Of a DNA stretch of 64,000 nt, positions 22,350 to 33,503 are shown in pieces. This DNA is from Myrica gale. Lineage: Eukaryota; Streptophyta; Magnoliopsida; Fagales; Myricaceae. The first letter of the stretch is position 1; the number at the start of each line of letters is the position of its first letter. The stretch spans positions 16,386,374 to 16,450,373 of the forward strand of contig OZ005607.1 of assembly GCA_963930655.1 (NCBI GenBank), in the 5' to 3' direction. The notes beneath the pieces are model-generated. The model was not told the origin of the DNA. It ran no database searches and was given only the letters and a program-made list of their open reading frames with translations. Made by a program: the position numbers and the translations under genes.

Positions 22350-22779
22350 AAACAAGTTAATATCACATCCAAATAAAAATAAAATCATAAACATTATAAT
22401 ATCACATTAATGAACCATAACACTTGACAAAATCACATACAAAACAAACATAAGTGCATAAACATGTGAATATCTCAAAAATTAATCAGTACACGTGATA
22501 ATCATATACAAAACAAATATAATCACATAAACATGATAATATCACAAAAAGATACCATAACACATGATATAATCACATACTAAACAAACATAAGTGCATA
22601 AACACGTTAATATCACATAAATTAACCATAACACATGATAAAATTACATATAGAACAAACATACGTGCATAAATAAGTTAGTATCACATAAATGAACTAT
22701 AACACATGATAAAATTACAGACAAAACAAACATAAGCACATAAACATGTTAATATCACATAAATTAATCATAACACATG

Positions 22780-22944
22780 ATAATTTCTGGAATAGAGCTT
22801 TTGATTGAATAACTATGACCTACGGGCTCTACATTGAAACTCGCTTCAAGGAACGCGTCTTCAGACTCTGAGCATGACCATCAAGAATTAAATTAGGCTC
22901 CCAGAGAAGAAAGGAAGATAGGACTATATATGGTATAGCCTATA
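22780..22944. repeat. Satellite module copy h
   Basis: GATAATTTCTGGAATAGAGC to TATGGTATAGCCTAT, full length. Its first bases match copy g (TTTCTGG) rather than copies a-f (TTTATGG), so g and h share a recent ancestor. Confidence 0.85.
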
Positions 22945-23049
22945 AACATGTTAATATCACATCTAAATAAATATAATGTCATAAACATTATAATTTCACA
23001 TAAATGAACTATAACACGTGATAAAATCACATACAAAACAAACATAAGT

Positions 23050-23082
23050 GAGAAGAGAGGACTATATATGGTATAGGCTATA
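23050..23082. repeat. Satellite module copy i, tail only
   Basis: GAGAAGAGAGGACTATATAT followed by GGTATAGGCTAT, inserted directly after a monomer ending ACATAAGT. Only the last ~33 bases of the module are present. Confidence 0.75.
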
Positions 23083-23305
23083 AACATATTACTATCACAT
23101 AAATGAAATTTAACACCAGATAAAATTACATACAAAACAAACATGTGCAAAACATGTTAGTATCACATAAATTGACCATAACATTTGATAAAATCACATA
23201 TAAAACAAACATTAGCTCATAAACATGTTAATATCACATAAGTTAACCATAACACATGATAAAATCATATACAAAACAAAAATAAACACATAAATTAACC
23301 ATAAC

Positions 23306-24540
23306 TGTGAGACCCATCAATTTAGGTTTCCTTCCATGTCAGTTTAAACATTAAAATTTTACGTTTTTACTCTTTAAGTTTTTGCACTATCCTTAATTGT
23401 TGAGAAAGAAAATGTATGGTTGACTTGATTTTAAATAATATTTAAGGTGAAATTTTCCTTTAACACTTTTTTGTTAATCTTTATTAATACTTTAAATGTT
23501 ATATCTGTTTTTGAATTTTAATTGTGTTAAATCTTTCTTGTTCAAACAATTAATTACGATATAGCTAAGAATGTCATTATTGGTGTCAATTATGCTACTC
23601 ATTTTTGTTTGTCTAAGAGTAGAACCACGAAATTAATATATATGTACAAAAAGTATACAATTGTTAAATAAATTGTAGGATGCAGACCTGAGTTATATCT
23701 AAAGGGAAGTTTAGGGTAGAAATAGGAATATAAAACAATTGAGGATGAACTTGAAATTAAAGAAATGGTAGAAAAAAGAAGAAAATTTGCCGCACAATTG
23801 AACCAATCAAGGTGGGTGTTACTAACAAAGTTAGCGGGTATAGTGGTCCTTTCCCCAACACTTTGTTTCCTTTCTCCTAAGAAGAAGAAGAAGAAGAGAT
23901 TAGCAATGGTAAGGGAATTCTTAGCATAAACTAAATCTTAGACAAAGAAATGTGAAGTTCGACTTTGATAGAAAGCAACCAAGCTTTGCATGTCATGTTT
24001 TCTTGACTTTACATATTAGATTCACCTTTAAGCTGAAATGCATGTTAGTTTTATTGGAGAATCAAGTCTCAAGTGATGAATTTTCAATAATTAATGGACA
24101 TGCGGAGGGTGGAATATGTTGGATCGAAAATATCCTAGAACTAGCAAATATCGTATTGATCTATCGCCGATTATGTTGCTTGTTGTTTATTAGATTGTAG
24201 TTTCAATATGGGGAGGTTGGGATGAAACATTAGGCTACAATTAATGCTTTGAGAGCTGTAAAAATAACAAAGGTCAAGGACATTAGTTGCTGGGAATTTA
24301 GTGCAGAATGTTAATGTGGAGAGTTTTTAGTTTCTACAGAGATGGTGTTTTGCGTTTTATGAGTTATGAGAAGATGTTGTTGTGATTGGAATTCACTTTT
24401 ACCTCCCCATGGTCCTTGCGGATTTGTGGGCATGTTGTTGGAATTTTAGTGTAGAACATTAATAGATGGAAACTTTCAGTTTTCTGCATAATTTTTGGTT
24501 GTCTTCTCTATTTTGTGTTTGACGTGGCTAGATATAAATT
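23306..24540 (+). mobile_element. LTR family C copy, 5' part
   Basis: Starts TGTGAGACCCATCAATTTAG directly after satellite ATAAC (23301-23305), the same monomer position used by solo LTR A. 23700-23890 matches the LTR at 15426-16732 and 24425-24490 matches 13490-13560, both inverted. No second end or target-site copy is visible, because a CACTA-like sequence starts near 24555. A plus-strand frame at 23952-24200 has no recognisable domain. Confidence 0.6.
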
Positions 24541-24559
24541 TGATCAACTATAGTTGGTG

Positions 24560-24945
24560 CTAGCGGCAGTCGCTCAAAAACGCCGCTAAAGACAACCTTT
24601 AGCGACGTTCGCGGACAAACCCGCTACAGACACCCTTTTAGCGGCGTTTGTAAAAAAAGCCGCTAAAGATCTAATTTCTAGCGACAGTCTTTATAGCGGG
24701 GGTCACTGACCGCCACTAAAGACACCCTTTAGCGGCGTTTGTAAAAAAAGCCGCTAAAGATCTAATGTCTAGCGACGTCAATTTTAGCGGCGGTCATTGA
24801 TCGCCGCTAAAGACACCCTTTAGCGGCGTTTTCTCCAAACCCCGCTAAAGCCTAATTTTAAGCTACGTTTGTGCCCAAACGCTGCTATAATTTAGGTATC
24901 TACAGCGGCGGTCAAAGTGACCACCGCTATAGGTTTATTTTTTAG
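24560..24945. repeat. Subterminal repeat region of the CACTA-like element
   Basis: Alternating AGCGGCG and CGCCGCTAAAG words; the run CCCTTTAGCGGCGTTTGTAA recurs within about 100 bases (near 24635 and 24725). Such arrays bind the transposase in known En/Spm elements (family knowledge). Confidence 0.7.
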
Positions 24946-25003
24946 CAGCGTTTGTGTTATACGTGCAAAAAAATGTAACTTTAATTTAAGTTATTTAATA
25001 TTA

Positions 25004-25299
25004 GGGGTAAAGTCAAGTTGAGCACTTAAACTATCAATCAAAATACAAATAGGGCCTCAAACTACTAATCTTGACACATTGAGCCCACAAACTACAAAAT
25101 TTTATAAATTTGCGCCTTGAACTAAGATCTAAAGGTCAAAATTGTGCCACGTGGCTCAAAATTGGGACCGTTAGATTTTAGTTCAGGGCGCAAATTGATA
25201 AAATTTTGTAGTTCGTGGGCTCAATGTGTCAAGATTGGTAGTTTGGGGCCCTATTTGTAATTTGCTTGTTAGTTTAAGGGCTCAAAGTGACTTTACCCC
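25004..25299. mobile_element. 296-bp MULE-type MITE with perfect 9-bp target duplication
   Basis: Near-complete foldback. The left arm GGGGTAAAGTCAAGTTGAGC mirrors the right arm, which ends GGGCTCAAAGTGACTTTACC CC, and homology continues for about 120 bases per arm. TTAATATTA flanks both sides (24995-25003 and 25300-25308), as expected for Mutator-like transposition. It has no coding capacity and sits inside the CACTA-like element, so it is the younger of the two. Confidence 0.85.
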
Positions 25300-25602
25300 T
25301 TAATATTAATAATTATTTTATATATTATTATATTTTTTTCATATATAATTTTATTTTATCATGTATTTTAAAATTTTTAATTTAGAAGACCTACTTAATA
25401 AAATATGGAAATAGAGGGAGTGTTATGAAAATTGAAGTTGTTATATGATATATTTTAAATTATACCTACAGTTGTTATGGTAATTGGATATATATTTTGA
25501 ATAATTAGTAATATAATACTATTTAACTATGACATATTATTTAATTTCAAACAATAATATATTAGCACATATAAGTACTTAGGTTAATTAGTACATATCA
25601 TG

Positions 25603-25650
25603 TATATATATATATATATATATATAGTATAATATATATAATGTATTGTT
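25603..25650. repeat. TA dinucleotide microsatellite
   Basis: A run of TATATATATATATATATATA followed by degenerate TA repeats, in the A/T-rich interior of the CACTA-like element. Confidence 0.9.
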
Positions 25651-26087
25651 ACAACAATGTTATATAAGTGTACCTCCAACTTTATTTTTACTATATTGTG
25701 ATATGTATAAGTATATAAGTGTACCCATATGTATTGTGACTCAATTTATTATATAATAAAGTAAGACTTTAAATAAATGGATAGTTATAAGTAGATGCAT
25801 ATTTATATAAGCAATAAATATGTACTTATTACATAAGCAATAGATATGGACTTTTTTAAATTTTAAAATTTGACACTAATTTTATTTAATTATTTTCTTA
25901 TTTGACACTAATTTGACACTTCAGCTCACTTGACTTTACAATTTTACTTTACCAGAATAAAAAATATTATACAAATCAAAGTAAATTAAACAAAATATAA
26001 AGGAAAAGAAAAGAAAACAAAGCTGAGTTTGGTTTTCCTTTCCCCCGCGCGCATGTACCGAAACATTTGCCTTCCCTCCCGCAAACT

Positions 26088-26160
26088 ACTGCTCTCTCTC
26101 ACTCTATCTCTAGCCCTATTGCTCTCTCTCACTCTATCGCTCTCTCTCACTCTCTCTGTG
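26088..26160. repeat. CT-rich low-complexity run
   Basis: Three imperfect copies of CTCTCTCTCACTCTATC (near 26091, 26120 and 26140). Confidence 0.8.
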
Positions 26161-26545
26161 TTGCTTCTCTTAAGTTAAATTCTTAACTAGGATTCTTCTT
26201 CTTAACCAGCATATCGCAAATTAAGCTAGCAAGTATCTCTAGTCCTTGCATCTGAATTGAATCCTTTAACTCTTATCGTTTTCCTTATATGCTTAACCAG
26301 GATTCTTCTTATACTCTTATTTAATTAGCTGTATCTTCTCTAAAGCCTCGCAAAGATTATTCAAAACTTATATTTTTCATACTGATGTCGTGCAAAGAAT
26401 GGAAAAAAGTGTAGCCACCTTTCGCAGGAAAGAGACAAAAATGTTTAACTTGAACAGTGAAATTAGTAATATTGTGGTTCGGGTCTATAGCGGTGGTCGC
26501 GACCGTCGTTAAAAAACCGTTGCTAAAGCTATAGCAGCGATTTTT

Positions 26546-26930
26546 TTACCTTTAGCAGATCTGCTCTGCTCTCCAAACATTTCTTCATAGCAGTCTGCCT
26601 AGCAGATCTACTCTGCTTTCCAAACATTTCTTGGAGATGCAATATAATGTCTGCAGCGGTATCTATGCCCTCACAATTTTTCTGCAAAACATTTGAGATT
26701 GAAGCCATGGTATAACACTTTGCCAAATTATCATCCTCATGCCACTTGTTAAAGACTTTCTTTTCTTTCTCAGTGGCATTGTCCAGGGCAAGCTCAAGTG
26801 TCTTAGACGTTAGAACATAACCGATCTTATCGGCTGAGAGAACAATAATAAGATTTCTCTTCCAATCAACATAATTCGGTCCTGTCAACCGATTGTCATC
26901 CAGAATCCTAGCCAAAGGATTAAAAGTCAT
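26546..26930 (-). pseudogene. Copia Gag N-terminus (element E), truncated
   Basis: Starts MTFNPLARILDDNRLTGPNY at 26930 and continues with VDWKRNLIIVLSADKIGYVL, KWHEDDNLAKCYTMASISNV and LQEMFGKQSRSARQTAM, a clear UBN2/copia Gag N-terminal domain, intact for about 115 codons. At 26553-26631 a 32-base segment (AAGAAATGTTTGGAGAGCAG...) is present twice, 47 bases apart, and the frame then runs into the CACTA-like terminus. Everything downstream (rest of gag and pol) is missing. Its leader, primer site and 5' LTR lie to the right, up to 32551, with a solo LTR inserted between. Confidence 0.8.
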
Positions 26931-27279
26931 TTTGAATCTGTAAAATTATTCACATATATAATTCCATTAGATTCAGGTTTTGAATAACTAATGGTACCAC
27001 CCATACGAACAATAAACACATATATCACGATAATGAAAAATATAACATTTATATTTTTAACATTCTAAATGGGTATCGAGAACCCCTACCTTACATGCAA
27101 CAAGAAATCTATTTTGGTATTCATTGCACACATCTTGTAAAAGCGAATAGCTACTATTCATCAAAATTTACATCATATGCAAAATATTTTAAAATATTTG
27201 TGAATCTCGATTTTTTTTGGCCTACCTAAATAAACACATCTTGTACTATTTTAGCACTTGCGTTTATTTGGTTTGTTTA
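26931..27279 (-). other. Leader of copia element E, gag-proximal part
   Basis: Non-coding, A/T-rich. It continues at 30912 after removal of solo LTR B, giving a leader of about 1.4 kb between primer site and gag ATG, unusually long. Confidence 0.5.
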
Positions 27280-30200
27280 TGTCATGCCCCGAACGGCATC
27301 CCGCAGGGAACGTGACAGCCGCGAGCTATCCCTCGGATGGCTCCAGCGTTCTTACTTACATACTTATGTGCTTACGGCGGAAACGTACAAGATCGCGAGG
27401 GATTCGAGCTAAATCATACATAATCAGGGTTCTCATTAAGTTTTTCATACAAAACATATATAACATATTAAAAGCCAACTAGTGACGGTCAAGCCACTAT
27501 CATCAAAATTTTGAACATAATTCTTGTGCTCCTATGTCAGGTAGTCCTCCTGAGTCTCTTCACCTGAGGCATCTGGAATGACACAATTTTAAAAACGTGA
27601 GTCAAAAAGACTCAGTAAGGGAATATACATAAATTTGAAACATGCTCTTGACTTATGCTTGCTTAATCATGAAAGAAAGAACTTGATAAGTGATGCACAT
27701 GCATGTCATGGATATGCATATGCTCTTGCTTAAATTTGGCCCCAGGCCCTTGAAAATCTTTCTTTCGTACTTGCTTGTAAAATTGGCCCTTGGCCCTTGA
27801 AAATTACTTATTCATACTTGTGCCACTCTTGGCCTTTTCATAACCATTTCATATCTTTTACTTGTGGGCTCGCTCCATTTAACCCCTGAAGTCAGGGTTG
27901 TGCGTTCCCTTTGGAACCGTCCCCGAATTCCCTTGGGGACCTTACATATGGTCAGCTAGCGCACCTTCTCGCATTCGTCCTTCAGTGGCTAGACTTGACC
28001 CTTGGAGGCCCACACCTTCTCAATGTCCTTCAGTGTGGTTGCACAGCCTCGTGGATTCACCCATGCTTCTCGCATTCGTCCTTCGGTATGGGAGTCCATC
28101 TTGATGGTACGGTACCGACCAGTGCCCCTTAACTTAACTTATCGTTTCATAAAACTTTTCATAGTCTTTCCATAAAATCATTGCATAAACATTCTTCTTG
28201 AAAAATTCATGCAATGCACATGTCGTGTCATGCTCGATTAAACTCTCATGCTTGTTCATGAAACGATGCAGTGTGTCATTCAAGTTTTGAAAAAGGAACA
28301 CTTACTGTCCACTTACAGTATCCACTTACACTTGGTCTTCCTTGGTAGTGTATAAGACACGTAGATCGCCTACAAGCGATTCAAATATTTCTTAGACTTT
28401 AAGAAATAGTACGTAATCATTAAACATTTGTATATTGAAATCGTTCTCAACCAAATATATATCACTTAAATTCTTTTAACCATTTAAAATATTTTATTTA
28501 CTCTTCTTTAACTAAAACTTAGGTTATTTAATCATTAATATTTTTTTATTGCAATATAATATATATTTATGCATGTCTTGATTAGGGTTTCTTTAACACC
28601 AACGGATTTAGGATTAAACCTAAGTCTCTTATTATTTCATGTACTCCATTAAAACCTTACATTAAACTATTAATAACTTAATCACGATTAAATCTTGACT
28701 TGGACCTTAAACCTCAATTAATCCCGAGTACTAACCCTAACTAGGGTTTCAAATATTTTCATTACATGATCATGGTTCTTCAATATTTATTCTAATTAGC
28801 CTAACCCTAATTTCCTTATCCATCACAACAATGATAATCCATTTTTCATAAATTGCACTTAGGGTTTCATTTCATTATGATATTCGGCCATTACCATTTT
28901 ATGCATCCTTTAGTCACAACTTCAACTCCAAGGGTGATCCCATCCTCTATTCAACCAATTTCACAACCTAGGATCTAAGAATCAAAGCACAAACATAAGA
29001 TACTATGAATTACACTATTCGGCCAGCACATGATTTCATCCAACTTATTATGTTTTCTTTGGTTTCCTTTAATTTGCATGCATCCTTTACACTTAGCAAT
29101 CACCTACCATGCATTGGGTCATAAATCTTGTACATAACATGGCCAATGTCCAGATCTAAGTATATACAAACCACTCTTGAAAACCTACGGCATACATGGT
29201 TCGGCTATACATCAAAATCCCACATTTTTCATGCTAAAATCCCTATCATGCACACATTGACTTCTACAACCCATCTTTGCATACATTTTCACCATACTTC
29301 CTTCATTCATGTTCAATAAGCCCAGATCTGCACTTTATACACACTAACATCCATAGATCTAAGGAAAATAATTAACTTGCAACCAACCAACACAACAAGA
29401 CCTAGATCTAACTTCCTTTAACATGCATTGTTCTCCATTTGCATTTTTCTTCACATTCAACCTTAGATCTAAGGTTTTCATGGTTAGATCTAGCATTTAA
29501 ACAACCTAGGGTTCTTAAACATTCAAGATCTAACAATATCAGGGCATATCACAACCTAAAACTTCAAGATCTATACATAAAACCATCCGGCCATCAAGAG
29601 AAGAACAAGTTCCAAACCTTACCTAGTGCTCCCTTGTTTTCCCCTTTTTCTTTCCTTTGCAAGACCTCACCTATTTCCTCACCTCCTTCCTCTTCTTCCT
29701 TCTCCTTCTTCTCCTTGCACAAAATCCTCTTGGATCCAAGCTTGAAATCACTCTTGGTGGCTCAACAGATTCGGTGTACACCAAGTTCTCTCTTCCTCTC
29801 CCTTTCTCTCTTGGTTTCGGTTTTGGCTTGTGTTTCTCTCTATTAGCTATGTGTTGGACTACCAAAAGAGCCAAAATGAAGTGAATAAGTGTGTGAGAGT
29901 GAGTTGGTCGTGCTAGGCTCCGCACAAGAGACAAACTTGAATGAATTTGGACAAGAAATCCGGCCATGTGTAAAACCCACCTTTTTATCTACTTTTCAGC
30001 TTTGTCATGTCTTGTCTCCCTTATGTCTCTCTTGCATCCCACGAAAATCACCCTCCACCACACATTTGAATTCCATATTTAATGCTTAGTTCAACCATTT
30101 AGTTCATTTGGTTGAAATCCAACTAATTTGGTTTGTTTACATATTTTAGTTACTTAGTAAAATTAATGAAGATTAGCACTACTAATCTCATATTATAAAC

Positions 30201-30911
30201 TTAACTTCAAGGCCCATTGGGCAGCCCAATAAATCCTTAATCCAAGGACCAACATTACCACCTAAAGCCCAATTCATAAGCCTAAGGGCTTAGGCCCAAT
30301 GTCCAACTTCCTTAAGGCCCAATAACACCATTCCAAGGCCCATTGCCATGGGCTTCATGGCAGCCTAATACCATGACTTTTAAGCCCATCTTTATGACTA
30401 TTTTGGCAGCCGATTAGCATACATTTAAAGGCCCAATAATCACCTAATATTCCAAGCCTTATAGCAGCCCAATATCACAACTTCAAGGGCCCATCATCAC
30501 ATGTAATTGGGCAGCCCACTTGATTAAATTTCAAGGCCCATCATGCCTAATTTTCGGCCAAGCATGGGTTGTCCATTATCAGCCCATTCTTTTAGGTTTT
30601 AAGTCCAACCATTTAAACCTTAATAGCCCAATATTATAATCCATAAGAAAATCCTTCAAAAATAAAATCAAGAATATTGAGGAAAAATATACAATTAATC
30701 TAGCAACATGAAATTGGTTACTATAAAATTTAAATTTCATCCATGGCATTTGAATCATAACATCACATATTGGAAATTCAAAATAACTACATATACATTT
30801 TATTAACATTAAATCATGCCTTGGCCAAGAGAGGTCTCTTTTAATACAAAATAGGCCACGGAATCCTTCATCTAGTAATGAAGTAGACACGGGTTTCTTT
30901 GGGGTCTTACA
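27280..30911 (-). mobile_element. 3.6-kb solo LTR B, Tekay-like gypsy
   Basis: On the minus strand it starts TGTAAGACCCC at 30911 and ends GGGGCATGACA at 27280. The flanks GTTTA (27275-27279) and ATTTA (30912-30916) match at 4 of 5, an imperfect target-site duplication. No gag/pol motif. 27880-28120 shares blocks with the Tekay LTR at 56755-57040 (GGTTGTGCGTTCCC, CTTACATATGGTC, CGTCCTTCAGTGGCTAGAC). 30190-30600 repeats GGCCCAATA and GGCAGCCCAATA words many times. Several short frames (29439-29846, 29671-29967) are low-complexity and unlikely to be genes. Inserted into the leader of copia element E. Confidence 0.75.
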
Positions 30912-31980
30912 ATTTATTCCATTATCTAAGTGTGTTCCAAATACTCGTGAGTTATGTCACTATTTTAGTAGACACTCCCACTAAGATGTATACACTTATC
31001 TTCCCAAGAGATAAACAAGAAAATTTTACAAATTTAAAATCAGTTTTATCTATTTTGGCTTCAACCAATTTTAATCAAGTAAAATTCTCATCTATTGATA
31101 ATAGAGACCATAGGAAAAATTACAATAATTAATCCGATTTAGCACCAAAATTTGGAAGACAAATTTCCAAAAATTTTTTTTTTTAAAAAAAAAATCTAGT
31201 CAAACCGGGTTGGCCAACAGTCAACCGGTCAAACAGGTCTGACCGTTGACCCACCGGTCTGGGTCTAACCTGGTCCGGTCATGGGTCATGGTCTGGGTCT
31301 AACCTGGACAACATAGTTGGCTAGCCCGTGCAGACAACCCTGTTCTCCTTTTTTTTAATGATGACCTAGCGCAACGTTTGGGCTGGGCTCTTCGGCCTTC
31401 GCCGACTAGGGCAACTGTTGCCCTACCCGGACGCCCAGGCATGGAATTGTCTGGGAGCCATTTAGGCACCCTTGGAGGGGCACCAGCCAGCACAGCTGCC
31501 CGCCGTCGGTTCTGGTTGGCCACGTCCGGCCACTCCCAGGCCGAACGTTGGCCGGCCTTTCCACTGTTGGCAACCGCGCGGCCTACCGGCATGCGGCTGG
31601 CCGCAGTTTGGGCCTTAAAATCCCTCCCACACCCGTGTCCTACACGGGTGTGCTGGTGGTGGTCCACGACCTTATGGCTGCCGAATCTTCCACCAACTCC
31701 GGTTAGAGTGTCGTTCCGGTTCCACCGACTCACCTCCGACCAGTGGCGCAGCGACTGCCATCCGTATGGCCGCCGGCCACAATTTCGAAGAAAATATTTT
31801 TTTTTTCGTTACAGTTCATAATTCTTTATAAAACAAAAAAACTTGAACAATAAATCGGGTTTTAATAAAAGTATGCACTGTTCACGTGAATAGTAACCGT
31901 AAAAGTTCTTGACTTTTGATTCTCAATCAAAATTCAGCCAAGTTCATATAATCCAACAATTGCAATCTTGTGAACCTAAC
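30912..31980 (-). other. Leader of copia element E, LTR-proximal part, with GC-rich island
   Basis: 31195-31320 repeats ACCGGTC and GGTCTGGGTCTAACCTGG, like the subterminal words of hAT MITEs, but I could not find ends. 31360-31790 is strongly GC-rich (GGCCGGC, CCGGCCA words) and contains open frames on both strands (31299-31733 minus, 31378-31821 plus) without recognisable domains. No gag motif here. Confidence 0.45.
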
Positions 31981-31992
31981 CTCTGATACCAC
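31981..31992 (-). promoter_or_regulatory. tRNA-Met primer-binding site of copia element E
   Basis: The minus strand reads TGGTATCAGAGG next to the LTR end ATAAACTATCA, as expected for a copia element. It fixes the LTR boundary at 31993. Confidence 0.8.
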
Positions 31993-32551
31993 TGATAGTT
32001 TATGCGGAATTAAACTATAAACAAACAACATGTTTTCAACAAAACATCAACCAAGATTATGATTACAATTCCGGATTCGATTTCATACTTGACACTGGAA
32101 TATAGGAACCTACAAACCTTAAGCCGTTTTACGATCCAATCCAAAGCTCCAGCAATTCAGAACAACAACTCAGATGTGTTGCCTCCTAAGGGATTTATGT
32201 CACTCTCTCGTTATCGGGATTTCCCTAATAGGTTCTGATGGCCGACCCCTTGAATATAACAATTATATTTATAGGCCTTGGAAAACCCTAGGAAGAGCAT
32301 GAGACATAGGATCCTTAGGGATCTCAAATTCCAGAAGTAGGATTACACTGAAGAACTCTTCTTCTAATACAATTAAGGGTTCTACTAATTTCAATCAAGT
32401 CCATCAACATATTGTAATTGACCCCTGGAATTTGAGATTATTGCAAATATGCCCCTTTACATACAATTAATTCCTTCCACCTTACTATATTCCATATGAG
32501 ATATTAAGACTGGATTAATCAATTGGTTATCGAGAGCACATAATTCTAACA
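31993..32551 (-). mobile_element. 5' LTR of copia element E
   Basis: 559 bp. On the minus strand it starts TGTTAGAATTATGTGC (32551) and ends CATAAACTATCA (31993), directly followed by the primer site. A TATA-like word (minus TATAAATATAATTG) lies near 32260-32273. The target-site duplication cannot be tested because the other LTR is lost. Confidence 0.8.
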
Positions 32552-32901
32552 TAGCCTTCCTGGGCACACAAAATTTTACTTTTGGAACCCTCGAGGTCTG
32601 GTTTTGTCACGCTTTATATGGCGGCTTCTTACGGCGTTGGCGACCTGGTGGTCGGCGGCGCCTCCCGACATTTGCTATCACCAGTACCACGCTTTCTGGT
32701 CATGGTGTCCATTTATATAGGGATTCCTACTCCATTCCCGTTCAAAATCTCCCTTGTCCCAAATAGATTTATAGTCTTCCTTCTGCCTGTTTTGGATCCA
32801 TTTGCTTGCTGCCTTGTGGTGTACTCTCTTGTGGCTTGTGAAGCACAGGAGAATTAGATGGAATAGATCATTCGGAAGACAAGGTCCTTAGCTGGGATAT
32901 C

Positions 32902-33393
32902 ATGCCTTCTCCAGCGTGGAGAGACGTCAGTGGTGCTGAGGAGGCTACTGGTGCAATCTTGCTTGGGAAGGTTCTGGCTAATAAAGCATTTTCGCTCCGT
33001 GTGATTCGAAATGTGTTGCGAAGAGCTTGGGCGTTTGCAGAGAAATTGGCCATTGAAGAGCTGGACAAAAACACTTCCTCGTTGGACTTTGGTGACGCAG
33101 AGCATCGGAATTGCGTGCTTGCTCACCAGCCTTGGTCGGTTAAGGACTATTTTATGGTGCTGAAGCAATGGTCAACAGGGCTTTCAAGGACTGAGGTCAG
33201 CATGGAATCTTTCGCTGTGTGGGTTCAAATACACGTGCTCCCCTTGGATTATTCCAATGAGACGATCATCAAGTATGTAGGTGAAGCTATTGGGGTTGTC
33301 CTGGAGATTGAAGGAAAGGCCGATAAAAAAGCGTGGTGTGTTCCTTTCATTCGGCTTGGCGCAGGGGGCTTCAGTTGGTGCTCCTCTAGGTAA
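32902..33393 (+). pseudogene. LINE ORF1, DUF4283 domain
   Basis: 163 codons: LLGKVLANKAFSLRVIRNVL, then RRAWAFAEKLAIEELDKNT, DFGDAEHRNCVLAHQPWSV, MESFAVWVQIHVLPLDYSNE and VGEAIGVVLEIEGKA. This is the DUF4283 domain found at the start of plant L1 ORF1 and in related zinc-knuckle proteins. ORF1 proteins bind LINE RNA. The frame fails at about 33393 in a region rich in substitutions; a hAT MITE follows at 33504. No intact CCHC knuckle was found in 33878-34428. Confidence 0.75.
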
Positions 33394-33503
33394 GAAGCAG
33401 GTGAACCCACTTCCTGCAACAATGACAGTGGAAAAGGGTTATCATACTCCAAGGGTGTCAGAGCATCTCCGCATAGAGGGAGGGGGAGAACAACTATGGG
33501 AAG

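Larger units (their letters stand above)
21926..23305. repeat. Satellite array block 4
   Basis: 71-bp monomers, including a run at 22001-22284 with exact 71-base spacing. Contains a module with an internal deletion (22283-22349), a full module (22780-22944) and a short module tail (23050-23082). It ends at CATAAC directly before the LTR at 23306. Confidence 0.92.
24555..26545. mobile_element. CACTA-like DNA transposon, non-autonomous
   Basis: Both ends carry clustered subterminal words of the type TTTAGCGGCGTTTG / CCGCTAAAG, common in plant CACTA (En/Spm) families. 24560-24945 holds about a dozen in both orientations and 26485-26545 a few more. A diagnostic CACTA terminus is not visible at either end, so the exact limits and the superfamily are uncertain. 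The interior has no transposase. 26040-26350 is CT-rich with a leader-like look and may be captured host sequence (inference). Confidence 0.5.

Noticed and set aside
29439..29967. Three overlapping frames of 75-135 codons on both strands
   Set aside because: They lie inside solo LTR B in CT-rich sequence. Overlap on both strands and no recognisable domain.
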